Origin: Agrococcus terreus
GTDB taxonomy: Bacteria; Actinomycetota; Actinomycetes; Actinomycetales; Microbacteriaceae
NCBI RefSeq assembly: GCF_014645235.1
Contig: NZ_BMLM01000001.1
Span: forward strand, 1,736,001 to 1,800,000
DNA length: 64,000 nt
Direction: 5' to 3'
Shown: positions 42,993-51,406 of the stretch, one piece after another
Layout: the number at the start of each line of letters is the position of its first letter
Numbering within the stretch: the stretch's first letter is position 1
The notes under the pieces: generated by a model
What the model was told of the DNA's origin: nothing
The model's input: only the letters and a program-made list of their open reading frames with translations
Database searches by the model: none
Program-made: the position numbers and the translations under genes

Positions 42993-45395
42993 TCAGCGCA
43001 GCTGGTTCATCTCCTCGACCCGCACGCGCGGCCGATCCGATTCAGAGACCAACTGCCGCAGGCGGTCCAGATCCGCTCGAGCCCATCGACGCGCTGTCGT
43101 CGCGAGCACAATGCGATCAGCGCGGAGGTCAGTAGCGATTCGCATGAGTTTGCCAAGTTGAGCGTCGCGACGCTTCCGAGACCCGAACGAGCCGTCAGTC
43201 TTCGCCTCGACAACAACGATCTCATCATCCACGTTGCCGACAAGGTCGATTTCGGCTACTGGCTTTCCGGTATCACGGCTAACAAACTCGAGTTCAGGAC
43301 AGTCGGAGTACTTCCGGGCCTCGGCACCCAGCCGAGCAGACGCAAGCAGTGGGACGTGCCCATTGCGCGCGAGCAACTCCCTGAACGCAACTGAAAGATC
43401 ATAGAACCATCGAGGTTCGTTTCCCTTTCGCCAGCGAGCTGAACTCAGCGCATTGCTGGCCGAGCATCGTCCGCACGAGTAGACCTGCGCGAGCTTCCCG
43501 ATCTCGATGAATGAGGGCCGCTCACACTCAATGCAATTGACAATGATGCCACGCCGCAGCAATCCGGCTTCAGAAAGCGTGTCAACCAGTGCGACTGTGG
43601 AGTCCGCGCCCTGCTTGCCCGCCTGCAGCATTGCGTCGAACGTCAAAAAATACTCTCCAAACAACTCAACCCTCTGCTCCGGTTCAATCAGACAGTCTGT
43701 CCGGACAACGAAAGGCGAGAGCGCGTCTAGTGACTGTCCACTGACGAGACTGACAAGTGCCGCGCGCGATCCTAGGCGATTGGCAACGAGATCCGCGTGG
43801 CGGCCCGGAAGCGAGAGTCGCACCTCGAGACCGGCCGCGCTCGCCATCCCTTCAACCCAACCCCGCATCGCCAGACGCCTAACCCTCGGGCGCCCGATCC
43901 TGCCGGGTAGCAGAGATCCGCCCGAAACCCACCCAAGCGAGCTCGGATCGTAGGAAATACCGGCAGAACTCGACCGAATATCGACTTCGGGAATCGCGGG
44001 CACTCCGTCGGCGAGCAATACGCTGGCTGGTATATCTCGGCCAGAGGGCGACTCATCCCCTTCGATACTGGCGTCAACGTACCAAAATGGAAGGTGGCTC
44101 AAGTCGCCTGGGTACAGGTGCATGCTCGGGACCGGAGTGACAAGTCCATTGACTGACGAGCTGCCAGTCGGGCCGTCGGCCGTCATCGGCAGAAGAACCG
44201 ATGTTCCAAGATGCTCCTCGATGATGTAACGCCCAGAGTTTGCCTCTACCTGGACATTCCGCACTTGCACGGTTGCTTCATCAGGGTCAGACTCATTCAT
44301 GCCCTCGATCAGCACGCGATAAGACGCAGTGCGCACGCTGTCGGCCAGTTCCGATAGGGTCTCGTCGTCGAATGATAATGAGGTGATGACGAGGAACCCG
44401 GCCTGGTGCTCCAGATCGTCGGCGAGCCTAGCCAACGATTGCACAATCCGGTTCCGTAATGGACCCCTATCATCAATCGCGGCTGCGGGCAGCCAACTAC
44501 TGTGCCCGAGTAGGCGTCCGTATGCCAGCGCGAGAGCAAAATCCGCAGCTGTGTCGCCAACTACGATCGCGACACGATCTCGCGAATACTGACTTGTCAC
44601 CCACCGTAGGTTGAGGTCGGATTCCGTCCACGTCCTCGTCTGCTCTGCTCCTAGTTCCGCGTCGTCCTGCCCAAGACGAGCAATGAGTTCGGCTGGAGCC
44701 GGACGTGAGCCGCCCGAAAGCAGCCACTCGAACACATCACCGGAGGGCTCCTGCCTGGGCGAGTCCTCGCCGAGCGCAACCCCACAGCGCGCTGCGACCG
44801 CCAATCCTGCATCTGAGGACCACCGTTCGTGCGCAGCAACGAACCTGCCTTGCGCCGGCGGGCGTCGTGCGAATGGACGGTGGCGACGTTTCTCGTCCGC
44901 TTCCGCGAGCGACGTAACGGCCTCCCGCGCGCGCCCCGCACTCGCCCGGCGGAGTAGATCGCGTCGCATGGGCGAACACCACTCGGCGACGCGACTCCGT
45001 GCCTCAAGCGCGGCAGGATCTTGAGTGATGCCGACTACATGACTCAAACGTCGCTGCTTCTCTGCCTTGTCCAGTTGCTCCCCAAAGTTCACAGAGCCGG
45101 GGATCAGTTCCTCTAGTTGGCCTACGGTAAGGCTGAGCACGACGACGTGATCAGGGTCGTACGCCCGGACGATGCCTTCGAATTCGCTCCGCGGAGCCGA
45201 CGTGTTGCGGTCGAACGGAACCAGGATGTAGCCGCCGCCGCCCCAGTAACCGGAGGCCACCCTTAACGCCATCGCCGCCCATTGACGCCACTCCGGGTCT
45301 TCCGGGATAAGGATCGCCACTCGCGGAGGGCGCAGCGCAAGGCTCGCAGTCGTGACGGATAGGTCGAGACGATCCACGCCCTCATCTAATTGCAC
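42993..45395 (-). CDS. Lone 800-residue protein with zinc ribbon and PD-(D/E)XK nuclease-like C-terminus
   Basis: I do not recognise the full-length family. Residues 24-90 look like a Rossmann-type N-domain (PPRVAILIPEDPEW, GYWGGGGYILVPFD, VRAYDPDHVVVLS); residues 274-303 hold a second such unit (RVAIVVGDTAADFALALAYG, LLGHSSWLP). A zinc ribbon follows (C621-x2-C624, C641-x2-C644). The C-terminal about 130 residues look like a restriction-endonuclease fold: FRELLARNGHVPLLA helix, AEIDLVG (Asp717) and EIVVVEAKTDG (Glu730, Lys732), the D...ExK core. The gene is far lower in GC (52% in a 60-base sample) than its neighbours, stands alone with no methylase, and is framed by a 9-bp inverted repeat. 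GTG start at 45395; TAA lies in frame 12 bases upstream. Candidate single-gene defence system, unproven. Confidence 0.75.
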   Translation of the reverse strand: MQLDEGVDRLDLSVTTASLALRPPRVAILIPEDPEWRQWAAMALRVASGYWGGGGYILVPFDRNTSAPRSEFEGIVRAYDPDHVVVLSLTVGQLEELIPGSVNFGEQLDKAEKQRRLSHVVGITQDPAALEARSRVAEWCSPMRRDLLRRASAGRAREAVTSLAEADEKRRHRPFARRPPAQGRFVAAHERWSSDAGLAVAARCGVALGEDSPRQEPSGDVFEWLLSGGSRPAPAELIARLGQDDAELGAEQTRTWTESDLNLRWVTSQYSRDRVAIVVGDTAADFALALAYGRLLGHSSWLPAAAIDDRGPLRNRIVQSLARLADDLEHQAGFLVITSLSFDDETLSELADSVRTASYRVLIEGMNESDPDEATVQVRNVQVEANSGRYIIEEHLGTSVLLPMTADGPTGSSSVNGLVTPVPSMHLYPGDLSHLPFWYVDASIEGDESPSGRDIPASVLLADGVPAIPEVDIRSSSAGISYDPSSLGWVSGGSLLPGRIGRPRVRRLAMRGWVEGMASAAGLEVRLSLPGRHADLVANRLGSRAALVSLVSGQSLDALSPFVVRTDCLIEPEQRVELFGEYFLTFDAMLQAGKQGADSTVALVDTLSEAGLLRRGIIVNCIECERPSFIEIGKLAQVYSCGRCSASNALSSARWRKGNEPRWFYDLSVAFRELLARNGHVPLLASARLGAEARKYSDCPELEFVSRDTGKPVAEIDLVGNVDDEIVVVEAKTDGSFGSRKRRDAQLGKLMRIATDLRADRIVLATTARRWARADLDRLRQLVSESDRPRVRVEEMNQLR

Positions 45396-45396
45396 C

Positions 45397-45405
45397 CGTG
45401 CCGGT
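45397..45405. repeat. Right 9-bp inverted repeat framing the foreign gene
   Basis: CGTGCCGGT, the perfect reverse complement of 42984-42992, begins two bases outside the GTG start of the 800-residue gene. Confidence 0.5.
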
Positions 45406-45615
45406 TATCGAGCGAGCGACATAGCAAACGACTGGTCCTACTGCAATCAGCAGCGACTTCATCGAGTTACTCACTGACGTTTCAGAGTGGTGGCAAGGTT
45501 CTTGCGACTCGGCTGGCGCCGCGAGTTCGTCGGCCCTATGCGGCCACGCGCCACGGCGGGCGCGTCAGCGCGCAGATTGCTGCGTCCGCGGAGCAGCATG
45601 CACGAGGATGTCGCC

Positions 45616-47034
45616 ATGACCGACTCCCATGCAGCGCAGCACGACTTCGACCTCATCGTCATCGGCGGCGGCGCCGTCGGCGAGAACGTCGCGGACTTCG
45701 CGACGAGGCGCGGCATCCGCGTCGCGCTCGTCGAGGAGGCGCTCGTCGGCGGCGAGTGCTCCTACTGGGCGTGCATGCCCTCGAAGGCGCTGCTGCGCTC
45801 CGGCCACGCGCTCCGCGCCGCCCGGCGCGTGCCCGGCGCGCGCGAGGCGATCACCGGATCGCTCGACGCCGCGGCGGTGCTCGAGCGCCGCACGGCCTTC
45901 ACGCACGGATGGGACGACAGCAGCCAGGTCGAGTGGGTGCGCACGACCGGCATCGAGCTCATCCGCGGTCGCGCACGGCTCGTCGGCCGCGGCCGCGTGG
46001 AGGTCGACGGGCGCACCTGGACGGCGCGCGCCGTCGCGCTCGCGACCGGCTCGGTGCCGCAGCTGCCCGACATCCCCGGCCTCGCCGACGCAGCGCCGTG
46101 GGGCACCCGCGAGGCGACCGCCGCCGTCGACGTGCCGGCGCGGCTCGTCGTCATCGGCGGCGGCGTCGCCGGAGTCGAGCTCGCCCTCGCCCACGCCTCG
46201 CTCGGGGCGCAGGTCACGCTGCTCGCGCGCGGCGGCCTGCTCGGCCGCGAAGAGCCCTTCGCGGGCGAGCTCGTGGCCTCCGCGCTCGCCGAGGAGGGCA
46301 TCGACGTGCGCACCGGCACCTCCCCGACCCGCGTCGATCGCGCCGACGACGGGATCGTCTCGGTCGAGCTCGAGGACGGATCGGTGCTGAGGGCCGAGGA
46401 GCTCCTCGTGGCCGCCGGCCGCACGCCCGCGCTCCACGACCTCGGGCTCGAGGCCGTCGGTGTCGACGCCGACGAGCTCGTCGTCGACGACACGATGCTC
46501 GTCGCGGGCACCGACTGGCTCTCCGCCGTCGGCGACGCGAGCGGGCGCATGCAGCTCACCCACCAGGGCAAGTACCAGGCGCGCGCGGCGGGCGAGGCGA
46601 TCGCGGCGCGGCTGCAGGGACGCCCGGTGCACGACGATTCCTGGGGCCAGCACGTGGCGACCGCCGACCACGCGGCGGTGCCGCGCGTGGTGTTCTCGGA
46701 TCCCGAGGTCGCCGCCGTCGGCCTCACGGAGGCGGAGGCTCGCGAGGCCGGCCTCGACGTGCGCACGGTCGAGGAGGGCCTCGGCGCCGTCGCCGGTGCG
46801 AGCCTCCAGGCCGACGGCTACGAGGGCCGCGCGAAGCTCGTGGTCGACGAGGCGCGCGGCGTGCTCGTCGGCGCCACGTTCGTGGGGCAGGACGTCGCGG
46901 AGCTCGTGCACGCCGCGACGATCGCGATCGTCGGCGAGGTGCCGATCGCGCGGCTGTGGCATGCGGTGCCCGCGTACCCGACGATGAGCGAGGTCTGGCT
47001 GCGCCTGCTGGAGGCCTACGGCCGGCCCGACTGA
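45616..47034 (+). CDS. NAD(P)/FAD-dependent disulfide oxidoreductase
   Basis: The 472-residue flavoprotein has FDLIVIGGGAVGENVADFAT, the redox motif VGGECSYWACMPSKALLRSG (CxxxxC with an unusual SYWA centre), a second dinucleotide fold (LVVIGGGVAGVELALAHASL) and a C-terminal dimer domain (AVPAYPTMSEVWLRLLEAYG). The ECSYWACMPSK variant marks an actinobacterial subgroup distinct from lipoamide dehydrogenase; the C-terminal catalytic His is replaced. ATG at 45616 with GAGGA upstream; ATG at 45598 is possible. It is a distant paralogue of the reductase at 18897. The disulfide substrate is unknown. Confidence 0.85.
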   Translation: MTDSHAAQHDFDLIVIGGGAVGENVADFATRRGIRVALVEEALVGGECSYWACMPSKALLRSGHALRAARRVPGAREAITGSLDAAAVLERRTAFTHGWDDSSQVEWVRTTGIELIRGRARLVGRGRVEVDGRTWTARAVALATGSVPQLPDIPGLADAAPWGTREATAAVDVPARLVVIGGGVAGVELALAHASLGAQVTLLARGGLLGREEPFAGELVASALAEEGIDVRTGTSPTRVDRADDGIVSVELEDGSVLRAEELLVAAGRTPALHDLGLEAVGVDADELVVDDTMLVAGTDWLSAVGDASGRMQLTHQGKYQARAAGEAIAARLQGRPVHDDSWGQHVATADHAAVPRVVFSDPEVAAVGLTEAEAREAGLDVRTVEEGLGAVAGASLQADGYEGRAKLVVDEARGVLVGATFVGQDVAELVHAATIAIVGEVPIARLWHAVPAYPTMSEVWLRLLEAYGRPD

Positions 47035-47129
47035 GCGGCGCGGAGCGCGCCCTGGCTGCGCCGCTCCGATACCCTGAGGAACCCTCGTGCGATCGCCGAT
47101 GGGGTCCAGCACAGCACCTGGAGCAGCCG

Positions 47130-48296
47130 ATGACGCCGGTCGAGCCCGCCGCCACGCGCACGCCGCGCCGCGGCCGCCTCGCGCCTCGCGCCGCGATCGC
47201 CGCCGCCTGCGCCGTCGCTGCCGCGCTCGCGCTCTCGGCCTGCACCGGGCTCCCCCACCTGCCGCTGCCCGACGCGCAGGGCCCGGCGCCCGCCGTCACT
47301 CCCCCGCCCGCTGTTGTCCCGTTGCCGGAGGCCGACCCGGAGGCGATCGCGCTCGCCGACCGCATGTTCCTCACCGAGGAGGGCCGCACGCTCTTCCTCT
47401 CGACCCTGCCGGAGCTCGCGGACGCCGAGCGGATCGAGGAGGCGTGCGCCGGCGCGGGCGACACGGACGCGGACGGCGTCTTCACCGGCGGATGCTTCGT
47501 CGGGTCGCAGCACCGCGTCGACGATCGCATCCACATCTTCCGCCCGGGCGACGAGCGGCTCGCGGAGTCGATGGTCACCGTGGCGGCGCACGAGCTCCTC
47601 CACGCCGCGTACGCGCGCCTCAGCCCGATGGAGCGGGCGACGGTCGACCCGCTCCTCGCGGAGGCCACCGCCGGCGTGCCCGCCGATGACCCGGTGCACG
47701 AGCAGATCGCCTGGTCGACCGACGGCGACGACGCGAAGCTCGCCACGGAGCGGTTCTCGTACCTGGGCTCGCAGATCCACCCGCCGGGCGGCTTCGCGGC
47801 CGAGCTCGAGCGCCTCTACGCGCGCTGGTTCACCGACCGCGCGGCGCTCGTCGACACCCATCACCGCGCCTCGAGCGTGGTCCAGGACTCGATCGCGGCC
47901 GCCGACGCGGCGTTCTCGACCGCTGCGGCGCAGGAGTCGCAGAACGCGCAGGCCCGCGCCCAGCTCGACGCCGACCGACGCGCCTACGACAGCGCGCTCG
48001 CCGCCTACAGCGCCGACCTCGCGCAGTTCGAGGCGACGCCGGTCGAGGAGCGCGGACGCTGGGAGGTGACCCTCCGGCCCGTCGGTGCCGAGCCCGTCAC
48101 GATGAGCTGGGAGGCGTCGCTGACGTACCGGCACGACGAGCTCGAGGGCTTCCGCGCCGACCTCGCCGCACGCGACGCGGCGCTGACCCAGGCCGAGGCG
48201 TCCGCCGCGGCGCTGCGCGCCGACGCGGAGCAGCAGCGCGCCGACGCCATCGCCCTCGTGCGCGCCGCCAACCCGAACGCCGAGATCGAGGACTGA
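47130..48296 (+). CDS. Lipoprotein with HELLH metalloprotease-like motif
   Basis: The 388-residue protein has a signal and lipobox (ALALSAC), a Pro-rich linker and a domain containing VTVAAHELLHAAYARLSPME: the HExxH zinc-protease motif at residues 154-158, followed by EQIAWSTDGDDAKLATERFS, where a third ligand could lie. A C-terminal helical, coiled-coil-like region follows (AQARAQLDADRRAYDSALAA, and Ala/Glu-rich repeats near the end). It should be anchored outside the membrane. Similar actinobacterial proteins are annotated only as hypothetical; protease activity is inferred from the motif. Confidence 0.75.
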   Translation: MTPVEPAATRTPRRGRLAPRAAIAAACAVAAALALSACTGLPHLPLPDAQGPAPAVTPPPAVVPLPEADPEAIALADRMFLTEEGRTLFLSTLPELADAERIEEACAGAGDTDADGVFTGGCFVGSQHRVDDRIHIFRPGDERLAESMVTVAAHELLHAAYARLSPMERATVDPLLAEATAGVPADDPVHEQIAWSTDGDDAKLATERFSYLGSQIHPPGGFAAELERLYARWFTDRAALVDTHHRASSVVQDSIAAADAAFSTAAAQESQNAQARAQLDADRRAYDSALAAYSADLAQFEATPVEERGRWEVTLRPVGAEPVTMSWEASLTYRHDELEGFRADLAARDAALTQAEASAAALRADAEQQRADAIALVRAANPNAEIED

Positions 48297-48416
48297 CCCG
48301 CGCGGCGCGGAACGCCGGGCGGGGGCCGCGGCGCCTCGTATCCGTCGCGTTGCCGCTGGGTGAACATCCGCTGAGATCCGTTGCGGCGTCCCCCATCCGA
48401 CCCTCACCATCGGTCC

Positions 48417-48683
48417 ATGGACGCGATGATGCGGCCGCGCGGCCCGGCGGGGCGCTCGGCATCGCTGCACCCGACGCGGCACGACGCCGTGGAGCACCTC
48501 TACTGGCTGCTCGCCGCGCTCGATCCGGAGCGCACCGTCCGCTGGGGCCGGCTCGAGTCGCTCGCCGTCCACGAGGAGCCGCGATCGGACAGCAGCTGGC
48601 GCGTGATCGACCGGGATGCCCTCGCGACGCTCATCGAGCTCCTGCGGCTCGAGGGGGTCGCTCACGACCGATCCGGCGGTTGA
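48417..48683 (+). CDS. Small protein of the LDPE paralogue family, copy upstream of the amylase
   Basis: The 88-residue product contains LLAALDPERTVRWGRLESLA, HEEPRSDSSWRVIDRDALAT and LIELLRLEG, which align almost residue for residue with the product at 50016; the two genes are also close at DNA level, so they are a recent duplication that brackets the GH13 gene. A weaker relative is at 35755. The fold looks all-alpha with a basic turn. The ATG at 48417 is not backed by a strong ribosome site. Function unknown. Confidence 0.65.
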   Translation: MDAMMRPRGPAGRSASLHPTRHDAVEHLYWLLAALDPERTVRWGRLESLAVHEEPRSDSSWRVIDRDALATLIELLRLEGVAHDRSGG

Positions 48684-48855
48684 GCGGGCGAGCCGGTCCC
48701 CGCCGCAGCGTCGGATCGCGACGCGCCGCCCGGGGTGCACCGTCGCGCGGTCCGCGAGCATCGGCCGGTGCGAGCCGTGGCGTCGACGCGTCCGCGGCGC
48801 CGATCGCCCAGCCGGCGCACGGGAGCACCGTGGCCGCGCGTGCCAGGATCGCCGG

Positions 48856-50019
48856 ATGAGCGAACCGGCCTGGGTGGAGCACGCGATCTGGTGGCACGTC
48901 TATCCGCTCGGCGCGGCCGGCGCCGTGCCCGGCCCGCCGCAGCACGCCGAGCCGCACGGCCTCGACCGGCTGGAGCCGTGGCTCGACCACGTCATCGGGC
49001 TCGGCCTCTCGGGCGTCGCGCTCGGCCCCATCTTCCGGTCGGCGAACCACGGCTACGACACGCTCGACCACCGCGTCGTCGACGAGCGGCTCGGCGGCGA
49101 CGCCGCGTTCGACCGCTTCGTCGCCGCCGCGAAGGACCGCGGCCTCCGCATCGCCCTCGACGGGGTCTTCAACCACGTCGCCGCCGAGCACGAGCAGCAG
49201 GATCGGCTGCTGCGCGACGAGCGCGGCGAGCCCGTCCCCTTCGAGGGCCACGGCGCCCTCCTCACGCTCGACCACGCGCGCGACGACGTGCGCGCCGACA
49301 CGATCGACGTCATGCGCTCGTGGCTCGACCGGGGCGCCGACGCGTGGCGGCTCGACGCCGCCTACGCCACGCCCGCCGAGTTCTGGGCCGCGGTGCTGCC
49401 CGAGGTGCGCCGCACGCATCCGGACGCGTGGATCTTCGGCGAGGTCATCCACGGCGACTACGCCGCCATCGTCGAGGCGTCGACCATGGACTCGGTGACG
49501 CAGTACGAGCTGTGGAAGGCGATCTGGAGCAGCCTGGCCGACGGCAACCCGCACGAGCTCGCGTGGACGCTCGAGCGGCACGCGGCGCTCGCGGAGCGGT
49601 TCGCACCGGTCACCTTCCTCGGCAACCACGACGTGACGCGCATCGCGTCGCAGCTGCGCGATCCCGGCCTCGTGGCGCTCGCGATCGTGGCGCACCTCAC
49701 GCTCCCGGGCACCCCGATGGTCTACGCGGGCGACGAGCTCGGCCTCACGGGCATCAAGGAGGAGCGGTTCGGCGGCGACGACGCCATCCGCCCCGAGCTG
49801 CCGCCCTCCCCCGCGGGCATCCGCGGCGACGACGGCATCCTCGGAACCCTGCACCACCTCGTGAGCGTGCGACGGCAGCATCCGTGGCTGCACCGCGCCG
49901 CCCTCGAGGTGCTCGAGACCACGCACGAACGGATCGAGTACCGGGTGTCGAGCGGATCCGCCGCGCTGCGCGTCGTGCTCGACCTGCGGCGCCGGTCCTG
50001 GGAGGTCCTGCCGCAGTGA
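48856..50019 (+). CDS. Alpha-amylase family (GH13) protein
   Basis: The 387-residue protein has a GH13 barrel: IWWHVYPLG, LGLSGVALGPIFRSANHGYD, RIALDGVFNHVA (region I), GADAWRLDAAYA (region II, nucleophile Asp), AWIFGEVIHGDY (region III, acid Glu) and VTFLGNHDVTRIA (region IV, stabilising Asp). It lacks the C-terminal beta domain and a signal peptide, so it is short and cytoplasmic, suiting a small oligosaccharide or trehalose/sucrose-type substrate. ATG at 48856. Its stop overlaps the next small gene's start (GTGA). Flanked by the two duplicated small proteins. Confidence 0.88.
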   Translation: MSEPAWVEHAIWWHVYPLGAAGAVPGPPQHAEPHGLDRLEPWLDHVIGLGLSGVALGPIFRSANHGYDTLDHRVVDERLGGDAAFDRFVAAAKDRGLRIALDGVFNHVAAEHEQQDRLLRDERGEPVPFEGHGALLTLDHARDDVRADTIDVMRSWLDRGADAWRLDAAYATPAEFWAAVLPEVRRTHPDAWIFGEVIHGDYAAIVEASTMDSVTQYELWKAIWSSLADGNPHELAWTLERHAALAERFAPVTFLGNHDVTRIASQLRDPGLVALAIVAHLTLPGTPMVYAGDELGLTGIKEERFGGDDAIRPELPPSPAGIRGDDGILGTLHHLVSVRRQHPWLHRAALEVLETTHERIEYRVSSGSAALRVVLDLRRRSWEVLPQ

Positions 50020-50243
50020 GCGAGCCGGTGCCCGGCCGGAGGCGAACCGGGCGCGTGGAGCGCGTCTCCTGGCTGCTCACCGCGCTCGATCCCGAGCGCA
50101 CGGTCCTCTGGAGCAGGCTCGAGGTGCTCGCCGTGTGCGACCAATCACGCTCGGATCGCAGCCGGCGCGTGATCGACCAGGATTCGCTCGCCACGCTCAT
50201 CCAGCTGCTGAGACTGGAGGGGCAGCGCGAGCCGGCGCGGTGC
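50016..50243 (+). CDS. Small protein of the LDPE paralogue family, copy coupled to the amylase
   Basis: From the GTG at 50016 (overlapping the amylase stop by GTGA) the frame encodes VERVSWLLTALDPERTVLWS, RLEVLAVCDQSRSDRSRRVI and DQDSLATLIQLLRLEG, nearly identical in pattern to the 48417 product. After LLRLEG the homology ends but no in-frame stop comes until 51090-51092, so the frame runs antisense through the gene at 50244-50447 and into the gene at 50655. I give only the conserved part; the true 3' end is unclear and the copy may have lost its stop. Confidence 0.5.
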
Positions 50244-50447
50244 CTAGCGGCGCTTGAGCCGTCGCTTCGTGGCGCGCTCCGTCAGGACGAGCAGGAAGTC
50301 CTGCACGGGGCTGTCGGCGATGGCGGCGAGCTCCTCGCGCGCGACGCGCTCGATCTCCGCGGCGTCCCACTCTGGGTGCGAGGCGGCGAGCGTGGAGGTC
50401 GCCTGGGCGATGATCTCGTCGCGGTCGATGTTGGTGGTCACCGCCAC
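50244..50447 (-). CDS. Small three-helix protein
   Basis: The 67-residue product (TTNIDRDEIIAQATSTLAAS, HPEWDAAEIERVAREELAAI, DSPVQDFLLVLTERATKRRL) has three predicted helices and a strongly basic C-terminus (TKRRLKRR). It looks like the actinobacterial three-helix-bundle dimerisation family. It is antisense to the open tail of the preceding small gene. ATG at 50447. Function unknown. Confidence 0.7.
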   Translation of the reverse strand: MAVTTNIDRDEIIAQATSTLAASHPEWDAAEIERVAREELAAIADSPVQDFLLVLTERATKRRLKRR

Positions 50448-50654
50448 AGCGTGCCACGTCGCGCGGGGCCCGCTCCTCGGAACTCCGTGAACAGCACCTC
50501 AGGCGCCGGGCGACCCGACCCGCCCGAGCTTGCGCGGATCCCGCAGGCCGATAGCGTGGTCGTACCCCATTGCCGCGGTGCTCCCCAGGTTGCGTCCGTC
50601 CTCCGTGCGAGGCGCAGCGCCGCCGCTCCATGCGGAAGCAGAACGGAGCGAAGC

Positions 50655-51092
50655 ATGACCGACACGCTCCCCACCGTCCGATCCGACCGGGCCCGCCTTC
50701 GCGGCGCATCCCACCACCGCCCCATCGACGTGCCCTTCGAGCTCCGGCTCCTCGCGGCACCGCGCCTGGCCGTGCTGCGGCACGCCGCCCGCTCCCCGCT
50801 CGTGTCGACCTCGCTGCTCGAGGCGATGTTCATCCTGCACGAGGCGCCGCGCCTGCGTCGCCGCATCGCCGCCAACGCGCGCTCGCCGCTGTGGGTGGTC
50901 GCCCTCGGGCTGCACCGCCACGCCAGCGTCCGCGATCGCGAGCGCTTCGCGCACCGGATGGAGCGCGACGACCTCGCGCCCGCGTTCGCTGAGGCGGCGC
51001 CCGACCGTGACGCCACCCTGGGATCGCGGTGGCGCGAGCTCGGCGGCGGTGCGCCCCCCGCGCGCGAGCGTCGCTCGGAGGTGCCGGTCTAG
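50655..51092 (+). CDS. Hypothetical basic protein
   Basis: The 145-residue product is rich in Arg, Ala and His (FELRLLAAPRLAVLRHAARS, LLEAMFILHEAPRLRRRIAA, ALGLHRHASVRDRERFAHRM). The even spread of basic residues suggests nucleic-acid or membrane-surface contact. The ATG at 50655 has GGAGCGAAG upstream. It is in the same frame as the 50016 gene without an intervening stop. Its stop shares CTAG (51089-51092) with the convergent HxlR gene. No family recognised. Confidence 0.55.
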   Translation: MTDTLPTVRSDRARLRGASHHRPIDVPFELRLLAAPRLAVLRHAARSPLVSTSLLEAMFILHEAPRLRRRIAANARSPLWVVALGLHRHASVRDRERFAHRMERDDLAPAFAEAAPDRDATLGSRWRELGGGAPPARERRSEVPV

Positions 51093-51406
51093 CGCTGCGG
51101 GTCGGCGGCGCCGGCGGCGGGCTCGCCGACGTGCGCGCTCCCCCACCGCGCGAGCGCGTCGATCGCCCCGCGCAGCGCCAGGCCTCGCTCGGTGAGCGCG
51201 TACGCGCGGGTGTTGTGCTTGAGCGGCAGCCGGCGCAGCACCCCGGCCGTCTCGAGCTCGCGCAGGCGCGTGGCGAGCATGTTCGTCGGCACGCCGAGGT
51301 CGCGCTGGAGGTCGCCGTACCGCTGCGGCCCGTCGAGCAGCTGCTCGACGATGCGCAGCGCCCACCGCGCCCCGACGACCTCGAGCGCCGCGGCGAGGCC
51401 GCTCAC
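51089..51406 (-). CDS. HxlR family transcriptional regulator
   Basis: The 105-residue winged-helix protein has VVGARWALRIVEQLLDGPQR, YGDLQRDLGVPTNMLATRLR and ELETAGVLRRLPLKHNTRAY, the HxlR hallmark. No sensing Cys is visible near the N-terminus. GTG at 51406 overlaps the stop of the VOC gene by GTGA, so both are one unit. It probably regulates that unit. Shares CTAG with the convergent hypothetical gene. Confidence 0.87.
   Translation of the reverse strand: MSGLAAALEVVGARWALRIVEQLLDGPQRYGDLQRDLGVPTNMLATRLRELETAGVLRRLPLKHNTRAYALTERGLALRGAIDALARWGSAHVGEPAAGAADPQR

Noticed and set aside
50016-51092. One 358-residue fusion protein
   Set aside because: The second half has its own ATG and ribosome site and a separate composition; the middle is antisense to a plausible 67-residue gene. 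Kept as separate entries.
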